A stretch of 64,000 nucleotides of DNA from Sapria himalayana (lineage: Eukaryota > Streptophyta > Magnoliopsida > Malpighiales > Rafflesiaceae): positions 276,781-340,780 of the forward strand of contig JAREIK010000493.1 of the NCBI GenBank assembly GCA_029783825.1, written 5' to 3'. The first letter of the stretch is position 1. Each line of letters begins with the position of its first letter. The notes under the pieces are model-generated. The model did no database searches. It worked only from the letters and a program-made list of their open reading frames with translations, and was not told where the DNA came from. This document shows, piece after piece, positions 1-13,980 of this stretch. A program made the position numbers and the translations under genes.

Positions 1-1037
1 TCTATCTATCTGACTATCAAATATGTCTATCATTCTTTCTGACAATATATCTATAATATATCTCATATTTATTTGTATATCTATTTGCCTATCAATTACT
101 CTATCAAATTATCTATCTATTTGTCTATCTATCTTTCTATCTATATCTATCTATCAATATACCAATCTATCTATCTATTTATCTATCTGTCTATGTGTCT
201 ATCTATGTATTTGTCGATCTATTTGTCTATCTATCTATCTATCTATTTTCAATCTTTATATCATCAATCTATCTATCTAACTATATGTCTATCAATTTGT
301 GTATCTTTCGATCTATTTATATATCATCAATATTTTAACAATCTATATGTCTAACTATCTATCTATATATCTATCTATATGTCTGTCTGTCTGTTTATCT
401 GTGTGTTAATCTATTTGTCATAATATTTGTCTTTCAATCACTCAATCAAACTATCTTTCTATCTATCTCTTTATATATATATATATATATCAATCTATCT
501 ATATATCTGTCTATCTATTTATATATCTATCTATCTTTCTTTCTATCTATCTATCTATCTATTTGTCGATCTATCTGTATATCCGTCGATCGATCTATCT
601 ATTGATCTATATATCTATCTATGTATTTTTCTATCTATGTATCTATCTAATAATTTGTCTATATATTTTCTATATTTCTAAAATCTATCTATCTTTCTAC
701 TATCTAACAATTTATATATCTCTATCTATCAATCAGTTTATTTTTCTATCTATGTGTTTATCTATCTTTCTTTGTTTTTATCTTTTTATCTGTATATCTA
801 TGTATCTATCTATCTATCTATCTATTATCTTTCTGTCTATCTATTTGTCAATCTATTTGTCTATATATCTATCTATCTTTCTATCTGTCTGTCTATCTAT
901 ATATCTATCTATCAATGTGTTTATCTATTTGTCTAACAATCTATATAGCTATCTGTGTATCTATCTGTCTATCTCTCTGTATATCTATATGTCAATATAT
1001 CCATCTATCTATTTTACTATCTATCTATCTATCTATC

Positions 1038-1084
<47 letters not shown>

Positions 1085-4000
1085 ATTTGTTTATCTATCT
1101 GTCTACGTATCTAAAAATAATTTTGTCAATCTCTATGTATATCTATTTATCTATCACATTTACTATCTATCTGTCAATCAATCAATCTATCTATCTATAT
1201 ATCTGTATATTTCTTTCTATTAATTTATCTATTTATCTATCTATCTATTTAACTATATATATATTTGTATATATATCTATCTATCTATATATTTGTCTAT
1301 CTATATTTCAATCATTCTGTCTAACTATCTATCTATCTATAAATCTAATAATCTATCGGTCTATTTATTTTTTTATCAATCTGTCGATATATCATTCTAT
1401 CTATCTTTCTATATGTGTCTCTGTATTTGATTATCTATTTGTAGATCTATTATTAAATCTATTTTTATATATAATTGTCTATCGACCTGTCTATCTATTT
1501 GTCTAACTATCTATCTATCTATAAATCTATCTATCTATATGTGTATCTATCAATATACCTATTTATCTAACTATCTATCCATCTATCTAGGTATAAATTT
1601 ATCTATGTATCTATGTGTCTATCCATGTATTGGTATATCTATTTTTCTATAGGTCTATCAATCAGTATATTTATCTGTCTAACTATCTTTATATCTATAT
1701 ATCAATCTTTCACTCTTTATGTCTATCTAATTGTCTTATATATATTTATTTATCTATCAAATTATCTGTTTGTCTATCTATATATCTATCTATCTGTTAG
1801 TATATCTTTCTATCTATTTGTATATGTATTTGTGTTTGAATCTATTTATCATTATTTTTGTCATTCTATTTGTCTTATAATTTATTTATATATCATATTA
1901 TCTGTCTTTCTTTGTGTCTATCTAACTATTTGTTTAATTATCTATCTATCTGCCTATCTATCTATATATCTATCAATTATCTATCTGCTATCTATATGTC
2001 AGTCTATCTATCATCTAACTTTCTATCTATCTATTTATCTATCTGTCTATCTATCTATCTATATATCTATCTATCTTTCTATATATCAACTTGTGTATCT
2101 ATCTGTCGATCTAACTGTCTATATGATGATCTATCTGTCAATTTATCTGCCTATGTATCTATCTATTTATCTATCTAAGTATCTATCTAATAATCTATCT
2201 TTTTGTCTATCTTTCTGTCTATCTATCTATCTATGTTTCTATCTATCTAATTATCTATCTATCTAATTATCTATCTATTTGTCTATCTTTCTAAGTGTTT
2301 ATATATCTATATGTTAGTCTATCTGTCTATCTATCTATCTATTTATATATCTATCTATCTATCTATATGTATACCTATTTGTCTATCTATATTTCTCTCT
2401 ATCCATCTGTCTCTATATATAACTTTCAAAGTGTATCTATTTGTGTAGTTATCTATCTATCTATTTGTCTATCTTTCCATCTATGTATATGTCTATATAT
2501 ATGTCAATCTATTTTTCTATTTATTTATCTATCAATAAATCTTTCTATCTATCTTTTTTCTATCTATCTATTTATATGTCTATCTATCTATATATCTATT
2601 TGTATATCTATCTATATATTTATTTATTTGTCTACCTATCTGTTTATCTATCTATGTTATATAATTTTTTTTATTTTTCTATCTATCTATATATTGATCT
2701 ATTAATCTGTCTGTCTAAATATCTATTTTTCTTTTTGTCTATCCATCTATCTAAATATATATCTATCATTTTGTCTATCTAATTATCTATCCTTAAATCA
2801 ATCAATCTTTTTATCTATCTATCTATCTTTCTATCTTTTTATCTGTCTATCTATCTTTCGATCTATCTGTCTATATATTGGTTTATCTATATGTATATCT
2901 ATTTCTCTATCTATCTGCCTGCCTGATTGTCTATCTGGCTAAATGACTGACTAACTAACTATCTTTTTGTCTATGTGTGTGTATATTTGTCTATATATCT
3001 AGTTGTCTATCTATCTGGCAATCTATTTGATTATATATCTTTCTATCTATCTTTCTATTTTACTATCTTTATGCCTATCTATCTGTTTATCTATCAATAA
3101 ATTTATATATCTATCTATCAATTTATCAGTCAATCTATTTGTCTATCTACCTATCTATCTATCTATCTATCTGTCTGTTTGTCTATCTATAAATCTATCT
3201 ATGTATCTATATATCTATATATGTGTCTGTCTATGAATCTATCTATAAATTTATATCAATCTATCTTTCAATGTATCTATCTATCTATATGTATATCTAT
3301 TTGTCTATTTATCTTTTTATGCATATGTATATCTATCTATTTATATATCTATCTATCTTACTTTCTATCTATTTGTTTATCTATTTATCTATATATCTAT
3401 ATGTCTATTTATATTTATATCATTCTATCTATCCATCTATTTATATCTATCTACCTATTGGTCGTTTATCTCTATATTTATTTGTGTATATATGTGACTA
3501 TTTATCTATCTATCTATCTATCTAAATATTTGTCTATCTATATGTCTATCTATCTATCTATATGCCTTTCTTTGTGTCTATCTATCTATATATCAATATG
3601 CCTATCTATCTATCTATTTCTCAATATACCCGACTATCTATCTATCTATCTATCTCTCTGTCTATCTATTTATCTATCTATCTCTTTATCTATCGAATTA
3701 TCTATCTATCTATCTTTATTTCTTTCTATCTATGTCTATCTATCTCATAGTCTATCTATCTATATATCTATCTATTCATCCATCTACCTTTCTATATATC
3801 TGCCAATCTAAATGTCGATCTATCTAATAGTATACCTGTCTATCTAACTATTTATCTATCTATCTATCTATTTATTGATATTTATATATATTTCGGTATA
3901 TATCTATCTATCTATATATTAGTTGTATAATATCTATGTGCCTATATATCTATCTATCTATCTTTCTATATATATGTCTATCTAACTATCAATCAATCAA

Positions 4001-7000
4001 TCTATCTATCTATCTATTTGTCTATCTAAATGTCAATCTATCTATTTATCCATTTATCTATATGTCTATCTATCAATCTTTCTATCATCTATCAATCTAT
4101 CTATGTATCTATCTATTTTTCTATCTATCTATCTATTTATCAATCTATCTTTCTATCTGTATATTTATCTTTCTATCTACCTATCTATTTTTTGATAGAT
4201 CTGTCTATTTGTTTATCTATCTATCTATCTACTTGTCCATATATCTATTTATATATATGTCTATCTATATGTTAATCTATCTCTCTATCTTTATATCTAT
4301 CAATCTATTTTTAAATTTGTCTATCAATATATATAACAATCTATTTATCAATATAATTATCAATATGTCTATCAATTTGTTTATAAATCTCACTATCTAA
4401 CTATTAATCTATCTATCTATTCATCTATTTTTAATTTTGTCTATCAATCTATTTATCAATCTAAATATCAATTTATTTATCAATCTAATTATCAATATGT
4501 CTATCACTATGAATCTTCATATCTAACTATCTATCTATATATCTATCAATATATCTATCTATCAGTCTATTTATCTATCTTTCTATCTATCTATCTATCT
4601 ATCTTTTTCTTTCTTTCTTTTTTCTATCTTTCTATCTTCTCTCATTATATCTATCTTTCTATCTATCTATTATCGATCTATCTATATAAGTGTCTATTTA
4701 TCTCTCTAACTAACTAACTATCTATCTACCTAAATATCTATGAATCTATATGTCTATCTATCTTTATAATTATTTGTCTATCTATTTATATATCTATCTA
4801 TCTATCTATCTTTTAATCACTCTACCTATCTGTCTATAAATCTATCTATCAATTTGTCAATCTTGATGTTAATCCATTTGTCAATCTATCATTCAATCTA
4901 TCTATTTATATATCTTTCTTTTAATATGTCTATTACTTTTTCAATCAGTCTTTTTATCAATCTCTATTTCAATCTATCTATCAATATGTCTATCATTCTA
5001 TCTATCAATCTATATATCAATTTGTCTAACAATCTACCTATCTATAAATCTATTTATCTACTTATCTATATATTTTCTATCTATTTATATGTCCATCTGT
5101 CTGTCTATCGATCTATCTGTCTATCTATTTGTCTATCTATCAATCTATTTGTCTACCTGTCTATCTATCTATTGATCTATCTGTCTATCTATTTGTCTAT
5201 CTATCAATCTATTTGTCTACATGTCTATCTATCTATCTATCTGTCTGTCTGTCTATCTATCTTTCTATATGTGTGTGTATGTGTTTATTAATCTATCAAT
5301 ATATCTGTATGTTTATATGTGTGTCTATGAATTAATCTATCTATTTATCTCTCTATATGTTTGTCTATTTGTCGGTCTCCTTATGTGTTTATTTATCAAT
5401 CAATCTTTTTATCGGCCAGTCTATCCTCAATCAATCTATCTTTCTTTCTATATGTCTAATTATTTATCTATCTATCTGTATATCAATCTATTTTCCTTTC
5501 TATTAGACTATATATCTTTCTATCAATCCATCTATTTGTCTCTCTATGTGTCTATTTTTCTATCTTTCTCTCTATCGATTTATTTGGTATATATCAATCT
5601 ATCTGTCCATCAATCTATTTATTTGTCTATATATCTATTATCTATATGTCTATATATCTATCTATCTATTTATCTATCTATTTTTCTATCTACTTTTCTA
5701 TCTATCTATTTATCTATCTATATATCAATCTAATCTATATGTGTATCTATTTTTCAATTTATATGTCGATCTATCTTTCTATCAATCAATCTATTTATCT
5801 TGCTATCTATAGATCTATCTTTGTATCTATCTATCTATCTTTTTATCTATCTATTTATCTTTATATCTATCTATCTGTCTATCTATCGATATATCTATTT
5901 ATCTATATGTCTATCTATCAATCTGTCTATCTATCTGCCTATTTATATATCTAATTATTTATCTCTGTCCATCAATTTGTCTCTCTATTTATATGTCTAA
6001 TTATGTCTAATTATCAATCTGTCCATCAATTTGTCTCTCTATCTATATATCTATCTATCTATCTGTCAGTATATCTATCTATCTATTAGTCTATCTATCT
6101 ATTTATCTATCTATATGTCTATCTATTTGTCTATCAATATATCCATCTATCTTTCTATCTATCTATCTATCTGTATGATTATCTATCTATCTATCTGTAT
6201 GTATATCTATCTATCTATCTTATCAATCAGTCAATCTCTCTGTTAATTTATCTATCTATCTATCTATTAATCTATTAATCTATCTATCTATATATCTATC
6301 TATCTGTCTATCTATCTATCTATATATTTATCTATCTATATCTTTAACAAACTATTTGTCTATCTTTGTATATATATATCTATATGTCTATCAATTTGTC
6401 TATTGATCTATCTTTATATATTTATATCTATCTATCTATATATCTATTTGTCAATTTATTTGTCAATTTATTTGTCTATTTTATGTCTATCTATTTGTCT
6501 AACTATTTTTCTAGTATATCTATCTATCTTTCTAATAAACTATCTATCTTTCTATCTATCTTTCTTTCTTTCTATCTATCTGTCTATTTATCTTTCTATC
6601 TATTTGTTTTATCTATCATTATATCTATCTATCTAACAGTATCTACCTGTCTATCAATCCATATATTGTCTATCTATCTATATGTCTATCTATATTTCAA
6701 TCTATCTATCATTTTGAATTATCTATATATCTATATGTCTGTCTTCTATCTATCTATCTTTTTATATATCTATCTTTCTTTTCTTTCAGTTTATCTATCT
6801 TTTTATCTATCTGTCTGTCTATTTATATATATGTCTATTTGTATGTCTATCTATCTGCCTATCTATTCTATCTATTATCTATCCATCTATGTATCTATCT
6901 GTTTGTTTGTCTATCTATTTGTATATCCATCTGTCTATCTAGCTATCTATTTACTATCTATCAATCAATCTACCTATCTATCTATTTATGTATCAATCTG

Positions 7001-7127
7001 TTTATCAATCTAAATATCAATCTATCTATTAATTTGTCTATCAATATGTTTATAAATCTATCTATAAATTTGTCAATCTATCTATCTATCTATTGATGAG
7101 CGTAAATATATATATATATATATATAT

Positions 7128-7158
<31 letters not shown>

Positions 7159-7530
7159 TGTATTAGTCTAACTATCTATCTATTTATCTGGTTATCTATT
7201 TTATCTATCTATCTATTAATCTATCTATCTATCTTTCTTACTTACTATCTATCTTTATATATATTTGTTTATCTATCTATCTATCTATCTCTATAACTAT
7301 CTATCTATAGATTTGTCTATCAAAATATCTATATATCTTTCTATCTATCTATCTTACTATCTATTTATTTGTCTAACTATCTATTTATATATTTATTTTT
7401 CTATCTTTTTATCTATCTATCTATCTATCTTTTTGTCTATTTATCTATCTATATCTCTATCTATATATCTTTTTATTAAGCTATCTTTCTATCTATCTAT
7501 CAATAAATCTATTAATCTATCTATCAATCT
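1..7530. repeat. Degenerate (TCTA)n tetranucleotide array, block 1
   Basis: Almost the whole block is tetranucleotide repeat with TCTA on the + strand (GATA on the other strand), broken by TCTG, TTTA, TCAA, TATA and TCTC variants. Short (TA)n runs occur, for example near 1043-1082 and 7108-7127. A 64-bp segment is duplicated in tandem around 5117-5220. The array starts before the window. It ends exactly where the CACTA terminus begins at 7531. Pure TCTA has no stop in any forward frame, which explains the many long Ser-Ile-Tyr-Leu reading frames here; I do not regard them as genes. GATA/GACA arrays near centromeres are known in some plants, so a heterochromatic position is a reasonable inference. 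Confidence 0.95.
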
Positions 7531-7870
7531 CACTACAAAAAAAGAACAAATAGCTAGAGAAATTTTCCTAGCTATTTGGGCGTATTCCGTCTCTAAAATA
7601 GAATAACGACAAATTATCATTGTAAATAATCTCAAACTAAAATGCTTGTCACAAAATATTAAGGAGAAAAAAATTTTTTAGCAAATCTTTCAACGATAAA
7701 AATTTTCTAGCTAATTATATTCTTCCTTCCTAATTATATTTTTTCCTTCCTATTTTGATCATAATTAAATGTAATAATTAATAATTTTCAACTTAATATA
7801 TACTCAAAATTCCCTAGCTAAATTAGTGAGGGAAAATTCCCTAGCTATTTTCTTTCCAAAATTATTTTCA
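7531..7870. repeat. Left TIR and subterminal repeats of outer CACTA element
   Basis: This stretch begins CACTACAAAAAAAG and then carries several copies in both orientations of an AGCTAGRGAAA / TTTCCCTAGCT motif, for example at 7551-7575, 7697-7716 and 7810-7850. Such clustered subterminal motifs are typical binding sites for the accessory protein of En/Spm elements. The same motif recurs at the right end (26880-27289) and near 35840, in the CACTA-like terminus of another insert. Confidence 0.75.
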
Positions 7871-10800
7871 TAATTTTTTGTTACAAAAAAATTGATTACA
7901 TTTTTTTAAAATTTTATTTTAAATTTAATAAAAACATATACTATAAACCATTTTTTATTATTTACAAAAACCAAAAATACTTTAGAAATAATTATGATAT
8001 AAAAGTTACATGGTTAAAAAAACATAACATAAATATAAAATCTGTTAAAACTAAATCATCATCTTCATCATTAGATGGTACATTTGTGCTAGGTTCTCCT
8101 ACATGAGTATCCAATGGAACTCGAAGTGCTATCAGTCTCGTAAGGCTGTTAATAGTGACTCCTTATAGGTCTTCTACTACTTTATTATTTTTTTGGTATC
8201 TTTCATCTCATCATTTATTTCCTACATTTCTTCCTTCAAAAAGTTATCTAAAGATTCATAGAACCCTCAACTGGTTGAGAAGCAGCTATCATACGTTCCT
8301 CCATGAGTTCCTATGATAAAATAGAAATAAAAAAATTGTGCTAGATATAAATAAATTAAATATATTATTTTTTATTACACACTTAACTTTAAACATTTAC
8401 TATAATGTCTAATAGTGATGGAACCACAAAAGTAGTGGCCACTCTCATAACAACTATATAGTTTTTACTCGCTTGATTCTACATGGAAAATCAATTTTTT
8501 GATACATATAATTAAAGAACCCAATGAACACAACCCACATGTTGCACACACTACACCATGGCTGCATCAAACTTTCACATGGTGCATGTCCAGTACATCA
8601 ACCACACATCCACGTTCACTACACCACACACACACTATGCGCTTCCACACAGTTATGCATCACAACTGTGCATCAATGGCACCACATCTCATGGCATCAC
8701 TGCCAACTGGACTATGCACCCACTAACACTAAGCCACATGCCAGCACATGTGCATCATACATCATCACTGGCATTGGCACTTTGTGTGCCATGGCGCATG
8801 GACATCTAGGCAATTCTGAAATTATGTGGCAGACAATCATTTTTTCAAAAGGATAAAAACCAATAAATCAAATAGTTGGGACATTCTTACCCATTGTTTT
8901 TGTTTACTTCCTCCATATACACAGTGTCTATGTTCTTTGCCTTTATTCAAGAAGGATGACAGTAGTATCAAAGGTTTTGATTGTGATGGAGTTGAATCAA
9001 CCTTTTGTCTCACATGATGGTTCAATATTCCATGATTATATAATGATCATGGAAGTCAGACAAATTATCAAAAAGTAAATCTTTAATAAAAAACAATTAA
9101 TGGTAACAAAAATAATTCTTAAAAAAATAATTATTTATTTTATGAACATTCTATAATAGTTTACACATCAAATTTGCAATGGGATAAAAATAATCAACAT
9201 TTTACAATTATTATTCCTTTTAGGCTGTGAAATTAAAAAAAGAGGGGGTCATCCTCACTACTAACTACTACTTTAAAAAATATGCTTATACTAGTTAAAT
9301 GAAATCACATATATTTGGCTTACTAGCAGAAAATGCATCATCACTTTGAATGAGAAGAGGGGGCATGACGCGTCTAAAATAGGGATCTTCAATTTGATAA
9401 TGAGATATTACCAGCTAACCACCTATTAATAAAGGGTGAACAAGAACAAAGGAGCCACACAAAAAATAAAAACAAAACAACGGATAGAGTAATTCAAATT
9501 ATGTAGTTTACATTTAAAGTAGCAAGCAACATATACAAGTTATATGAGGAAGGAGGGAATAGAAAAACAAGCCCGTATGTTGCAACACTATTGGTGAATA
9601 AAGTATGAGAAATCAAATTCAAATAAAATGAGTTCTTTACTAGAATAATATTATCTTTTTTGTTTTATTTTTCTATCCACTCTCTTTTCTCTCTCTCTCT
9701 CTCCAATGCATGCAAAGCCCTAATGGGTTCCTATGAGTTATGACATCAAGCTTACATGATGTCACAACATGAAAAAAGGCAAAGTAAGAGTTGTGCAAAG
9801 TGTTTGGGTGGGGCACAAATTCTACAAATTTCAATAAGTGTTTTTGCTAGTGGTATTGGCATCAATTTCAAGAAGGTTTTTACAACATCATTTATTTTTT
9901 AGAAAAGAGATTTTGGTTCGCCAAATTTAAAATAATTATTTTTATGTAAACAATTTTTATTTTAAAAACTCACTAATTCAATATTATTTATGTTTTTATG
10001 TACTATTCATCATAATTGCTATTATATATTTAATATTATTAAGAGAGCATCATCTCAACATTTAAACAAAAAATAATAGTGCCACAATTTTTATCATGAG
10101 ATACATTATTTAAATACATACCAAGATATCATCTAATAGTCCCAAAACAATAGGTATGAGTCTTCCAAAAGATTAAAAGACTTATAATATCAATCTAAAT
10201 ATATTAGACAAAGATATCATAATTGATTCTTTCAGAAATATGAGAATCATAATAACACTTTTAAATAGCTTTCTGTAACCAAAATAAATATCACTTATAT
10301 CATTAATATAGTTAATTAATATAGATTCTCTCATATATATTCATATGGACATAATTTTTTGAATTCTCAAATATTAAAATACAACTCCAAAATGGTTATT
10401 ATAAGATTTTTGCATTCTATTATAATTTCTCACAAATAATATGTATATCAACTAGACATGAGAAACATATTTCTCTCTGATAATCTTAAGAATAAAATAT
10501 ATATATAACAACCATCTTGTTTTACTATTTCAATGAATGCATGTATGATGTGTAGATTGTATAAATCTTATATACCAATACTAAACTTAGAATATAATTA
10601 TTTCAATGTTTCAATATTTTATAAATGCTATAATAAAGTATCACTCAGGTCTAATTCCTTCTTCCATATAGACTATAATGACACTTATTCTAAAAGAAAA
10701 TAAGAAATTCAACTATTATATTATGAATATATTAAAAATATACAATAAATGTACACCATCAACTACATTTGATATTAGTGAGGGTTCATTTCATATGTCA

Positions 10801-11084
10801 AGGCAATCTCAGACTAAATATTCTAAATCAAAAAGAACAATTTAATCCAAATACATATGTTTTTGTAATGATCTTAATGATGCTAGAAAATCCAAATTAG
10901 ATTATGAGTTAAATTTTTCATTGTATAATCCTTTAATCATTACTAAGCAGATTTCTTCTAATTTATTAAAAAGTCACCTAGTCATGAAAAAAAATATTTC
11001 TTTGCTTAGACAACATGATGAATTTGTTGGCTCAATGATTTGAGATGAGACATTGTTAGTAATTCCACTACCAAGATTTGTAAA
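7871..11084. other. Outer CACTA interior, AT-rich, no gene recognised
   Basis: This is AT-rich sequence with no supportable gene. A less AT-rich, CA/TG-rich island at about 8510-8810 has overlapping short open frames on the + strand, but its base composition (repeated CAC and CAT) explains them. A stretch at 8050-8310, read on the minus strand, gives a broken peptide with a Met-Glu-Glu-rich part and an acidic Asp/Glu part. It could be a relic of a CACTA second ORF, but I cannot confirm that. A short CT microsatellite lies at about 9686-9703. Confidence 0.5.
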
Positions 11085-11575
11085 TTTATAGATTCAGAAG
11101 AAGAAGAAAAGTGAAAAATGATATATCCACAGACCACAATCCAGAAACACATAAAATAATATGGTTCACTAGTCATTCAGCATGACTAGCTATATCCACT
11201 AGAAAAATACTTAAGTGTTTCCATAATATAACTAAACAATGTCTTACAGATGCAGCAATTGCGAAGAAAAAATCATACAGAGAGAGAAGACAAAAATGAA
11301 TAGTCCAGTAGTAAATTGGGTGTAGCAAAAAATAGAAATAAAAAATCATTTTATATTAAACAATTTCTCGATATCAATAAATGTGCGGGTCGAATCACTT
11401 GGGCGGATCGAGTTATGCTCCAAAGTTTGTTTCAGCCCACTGATCGAGCAGCAACCCCCATTAATGTGCTATTGCTGCATTCCCAACCTTTCAATATTTT
11501 ATTTCCTGCACTAACAATATTTAAATAGAAAATATTTTTTGTTATACAAAGCAGTTTATCAAAACAAACTAAATA
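11085..11575 (+). repeat. Dispersed repeat, copy 1 (LTR-like), paired with 44105-44660
   Basis: About 490 bp aligns in the same orientation to 44105-44660. Shared landmarks in order are a GTGGTTCACTAG / ATGGTTCACTAG box followed by ACTAGCTA(C/T)ATCCAC, an AGAGAGAGA tract before ATGAATAGT, a CTCGAT...GGGTCGAATC / GGGTTGAATC stretch, a GTGCTA(T/C)TG box, and a shared 3' end ATCAAAACAAACTA. The GTGGTTCAC ... CTA(C)ATCCAC layout resembles sequence I associate with copia LTRs in plants, but no pol gene or partner LTR is attached, so a solo LTR is only the most likely reading. Short open frames inside it are not credible genes. Confidence 0.65.
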
Positions 11576-12772
11576 CAAAAGACATTAAATATACAATTTT
11601 CTCTAGTAATATTTTTTACGGTAAAGATGATGAATTGCATGATAGGGATTTGTCAATACAACTTAAAGATGTTCCATGTATAGTGGCAAGTTCAAGTTCT
11701 ACTTTGGTGAATAATGTTAATGTTTCTTCTAACCCATGATTGTCTTCTCATTCCTAGAGTTTAAAATTTTGGGTCAACCATGCCTTTTGTATCATATGTT
11801 TGTAATCAGGTCCATAAACAATTTAACCAACAATTTAGAAAATTTTCACGTTGTCATAGCTTTCATTATTAATTCCTATCATACAAATTGATTCTATTCA
11901 GATATTTCTTCATGTAAACCCCTTATGTGTGCCAACCTTCCTTCACGAGCCGACATCATTGCCTATAATCTAACTATAATGCACTTCTAGCTCTTTAGAA
12001 TCTTCTCTTGAACACCCAAAAATTATTTGAGAACATCATAGGATGCTCTTATTATCGCCAACACAATTATTGTTTTAATTATTATTAGTTTATTATGTTA
12101 CAAGTGAATATTATTTGATTCTAGTTCAAAATAATTTGATTAATTTACCTTTTGATATTTTTAACATTCACACACCAGTATAAAAAGGATATTGAAATTT
12201 GATATTGGAGTTACTTATTTAAAATTTGGGGTTTTTTACTTTTATTTTCTTTCTTGATGGGAACACCCAACTCATGTGGGTCGCCCAAATGAACTTGCCT
12301 CCTATATTAAGGATTTTTATGAGTTAATATGTATATAAGAGTTAATGAAATTTGATTTATGTTATATAAGTTTGTGTTCAAGTTAATTTTATAATTTCTG
12401 CATCTCATTTTATAAAAGTGTCTATGTCAAAATATGGCTTGTAAGTGGAACCTCTGACAGTCCAATAAGACACACTAGATTAAATTTCATCTAAACCAAT
12501 AGGCTTTGAAAAATTATCATCAATACCTCGAGGAGGAGTAGATCCACTTGTGGTCTTCCCATTAGCACTTTATATAAAATTCTCTACAAATATTATTTTG
12601 GTAAATTGAAAGGAAATCTAAGTTAGATCTCTAATATCTATATCTGATAAGTCTCAAATATGAGACTTAGCTTACTTGGATCAAGACACTTATCATCGCA
12701 CCAAGACTTTAAAATATCACACAGCTTAGTATTATTTTAATATATACATTCAACACAAAGATTTCCAAAGTT
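11576..12772. other. Outer CACTA interior, possible minus-strand exon relics
   Basis: This is AT-rich with no complete gene. Two short stretches read better than background on the minus strand. One at about 12440-12570 includes Gly-Ser-Thr-Pro-Pro-Arg-Gly-Ile-Asp-Asp-Asn-Phe. The other at about 12685-12772 includes Cys-Asp-Ile-Leu-Lys-Ser-Trp-Cys-Asp-Asp and is followed by a GTAAGC donor-like site. They may be exon remnants of a captured or older gene interrupted by the inner transposon at 12776. I do not recognise the family. Confidence 0.3.
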
Positions 12773-12775
12773 ATC

Positions 12776-13450
12776 CACTACTAAAAATAACAAAAATACT
12801 GACCAACCTACTGACCAAAAAAATAGGACGGTAATTACCGACATAATCACGATCATTTAAAAACCAAAAAGGGGTTTCAGAAAAAAAACTATTTCCAACC
12901 ATATTTCTGACCAAAGACCGACCATATTTATTGACCAAATATTTTTGGTTAGAAATTAGTATGTAAATTAGTAGGGAATTAGCGAATAAAAAATACCGAT
13001 AAATTACTGACCATCTAACGATCAAAAATATATAAAAATGGAAAAAGGTCGGTAAAGTGACTTTCCAAAATATTTATAACTACTTAATTATCGACGAAAC
13101 AACCAACCTAAAAAATAGGTCAGTAATTACTGACCAAATCACGACTATTTGGAGACCAAATAGGGGTTTCAAAAAAAATATTTTCAACTATATTTCCTAC
13201 CTAAGACCGACCATATTTAATGACCATATTTATTAACCAAATATATTTGGTGGGAAATTGATCTCTAAATTAGTTGGGAATTAGCGAATAAAAATTAACG
13301 ATAATTTACTGACCATTTAAAGACAAAAAATATATTACCATGAAAAATGGTTGGTAAAGTAACTTTCCAAAATATTTATAACTTCTTAATTATCGATCAA
13401 ACTACCGACCAAAATTTTGGTCGGTAATTTCTAGGTTAAATTTTTTGATT
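12776..13450. repeat. Left TIR and 302-bp tandem subterminal repeat of nested CACTA
   Basis: After the CACTACTAAAAAT terminus there are many GACCAACC, ACCGACC, GGTCGGTAA and CTGACCA motifs in both orientations. The stretch is mostly two tandem copies of a unit of about 302 bp; for example CTTTCCAAAATATTTATAAC occurs at 13061 and 13363. The right end of the element (22650-22747) carries the same GGTCGGTAA and TTGGTCGATAA motifs. This is the expected arrangement of binding sites for a CACTA accessory protein. Confidence 0.85.
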
Positions 13451-13980
13451 TAAAAAATATTTGCTAAGTCATTAACAATTAGCAAACTTCCCCTCTTTCA
13501 TTTTTCAAAGCAGAAGCGATATGCGACTATAAGGGAGAAACTGAGAAATTCTATCATTTCTTCTGAATCCATGTAAGTTTTTCATTGTTCTTCTCCTTCA
13601 GGATGCTATATACATATCTCCATCTCACTGACTTTTATTAGCACTATCGAATTTGCATTTTTTCAGAATAATATAGTATTATCTTTTTTTAATTCTCCCC
13701 CAATTTTCTTTCTTTTTGCTTCTATTTTATTTAACCTATATGATTTTGACTCTACTCCATTAATAAAACTATAAATTGTCAGTGTAATCTTTATTCTTCT
13801 ACTGTTTAAATTTTTAGGGTTTTATTGATTTCAAATACAATATGTTTGCATTTTGTTCTATCATTTTTTAACCGAAGAAACTATATAATGCATGATATTT
13901 TCTGCTCCTGTAACTTAAGAAAAATTAAACTTAATGTTAATGGGTTATATTTTTGTTATCTCTGAATAAATTATAAACAT
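13451..13980 (+). promoter_or_regulatory. Possible promoter/5' leader region of nested CACTA
   Basis: This lies directly downstream of the subterminal repeats. Between about 13480 and 13572 the sequence is less AT-rich and ends in a good donor (CCAT followed by GTAAGTTTTT), followed by AT-rich intron-like DNA. A non-coding first exon spliced to the TNP2 gene would fit the usual organisation of CACTA genes. No TSS or TATA box can be chosen with confidence in this AT-rich context. Confidence 0.35.

Noticed and set aside
1..7530. Many long + strand open frames rich in Ser, Ile, Tyr and Leu (also at 27290-35817, 45271-52986 and 63643-64000)
   Set aside because: TCTA repeated has no stop in any forward frame and always translates to Ser-Ile-Tyr-Leu. 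The frames follow the repeat and show no start context, domain or codon bias.
8499..8856. Three overlapping open frames in a CA-rich island
   Set aside because: All three frames are open at once, which points to base composition. The peptides are His/Thr/Cys-rich and match no family I know.
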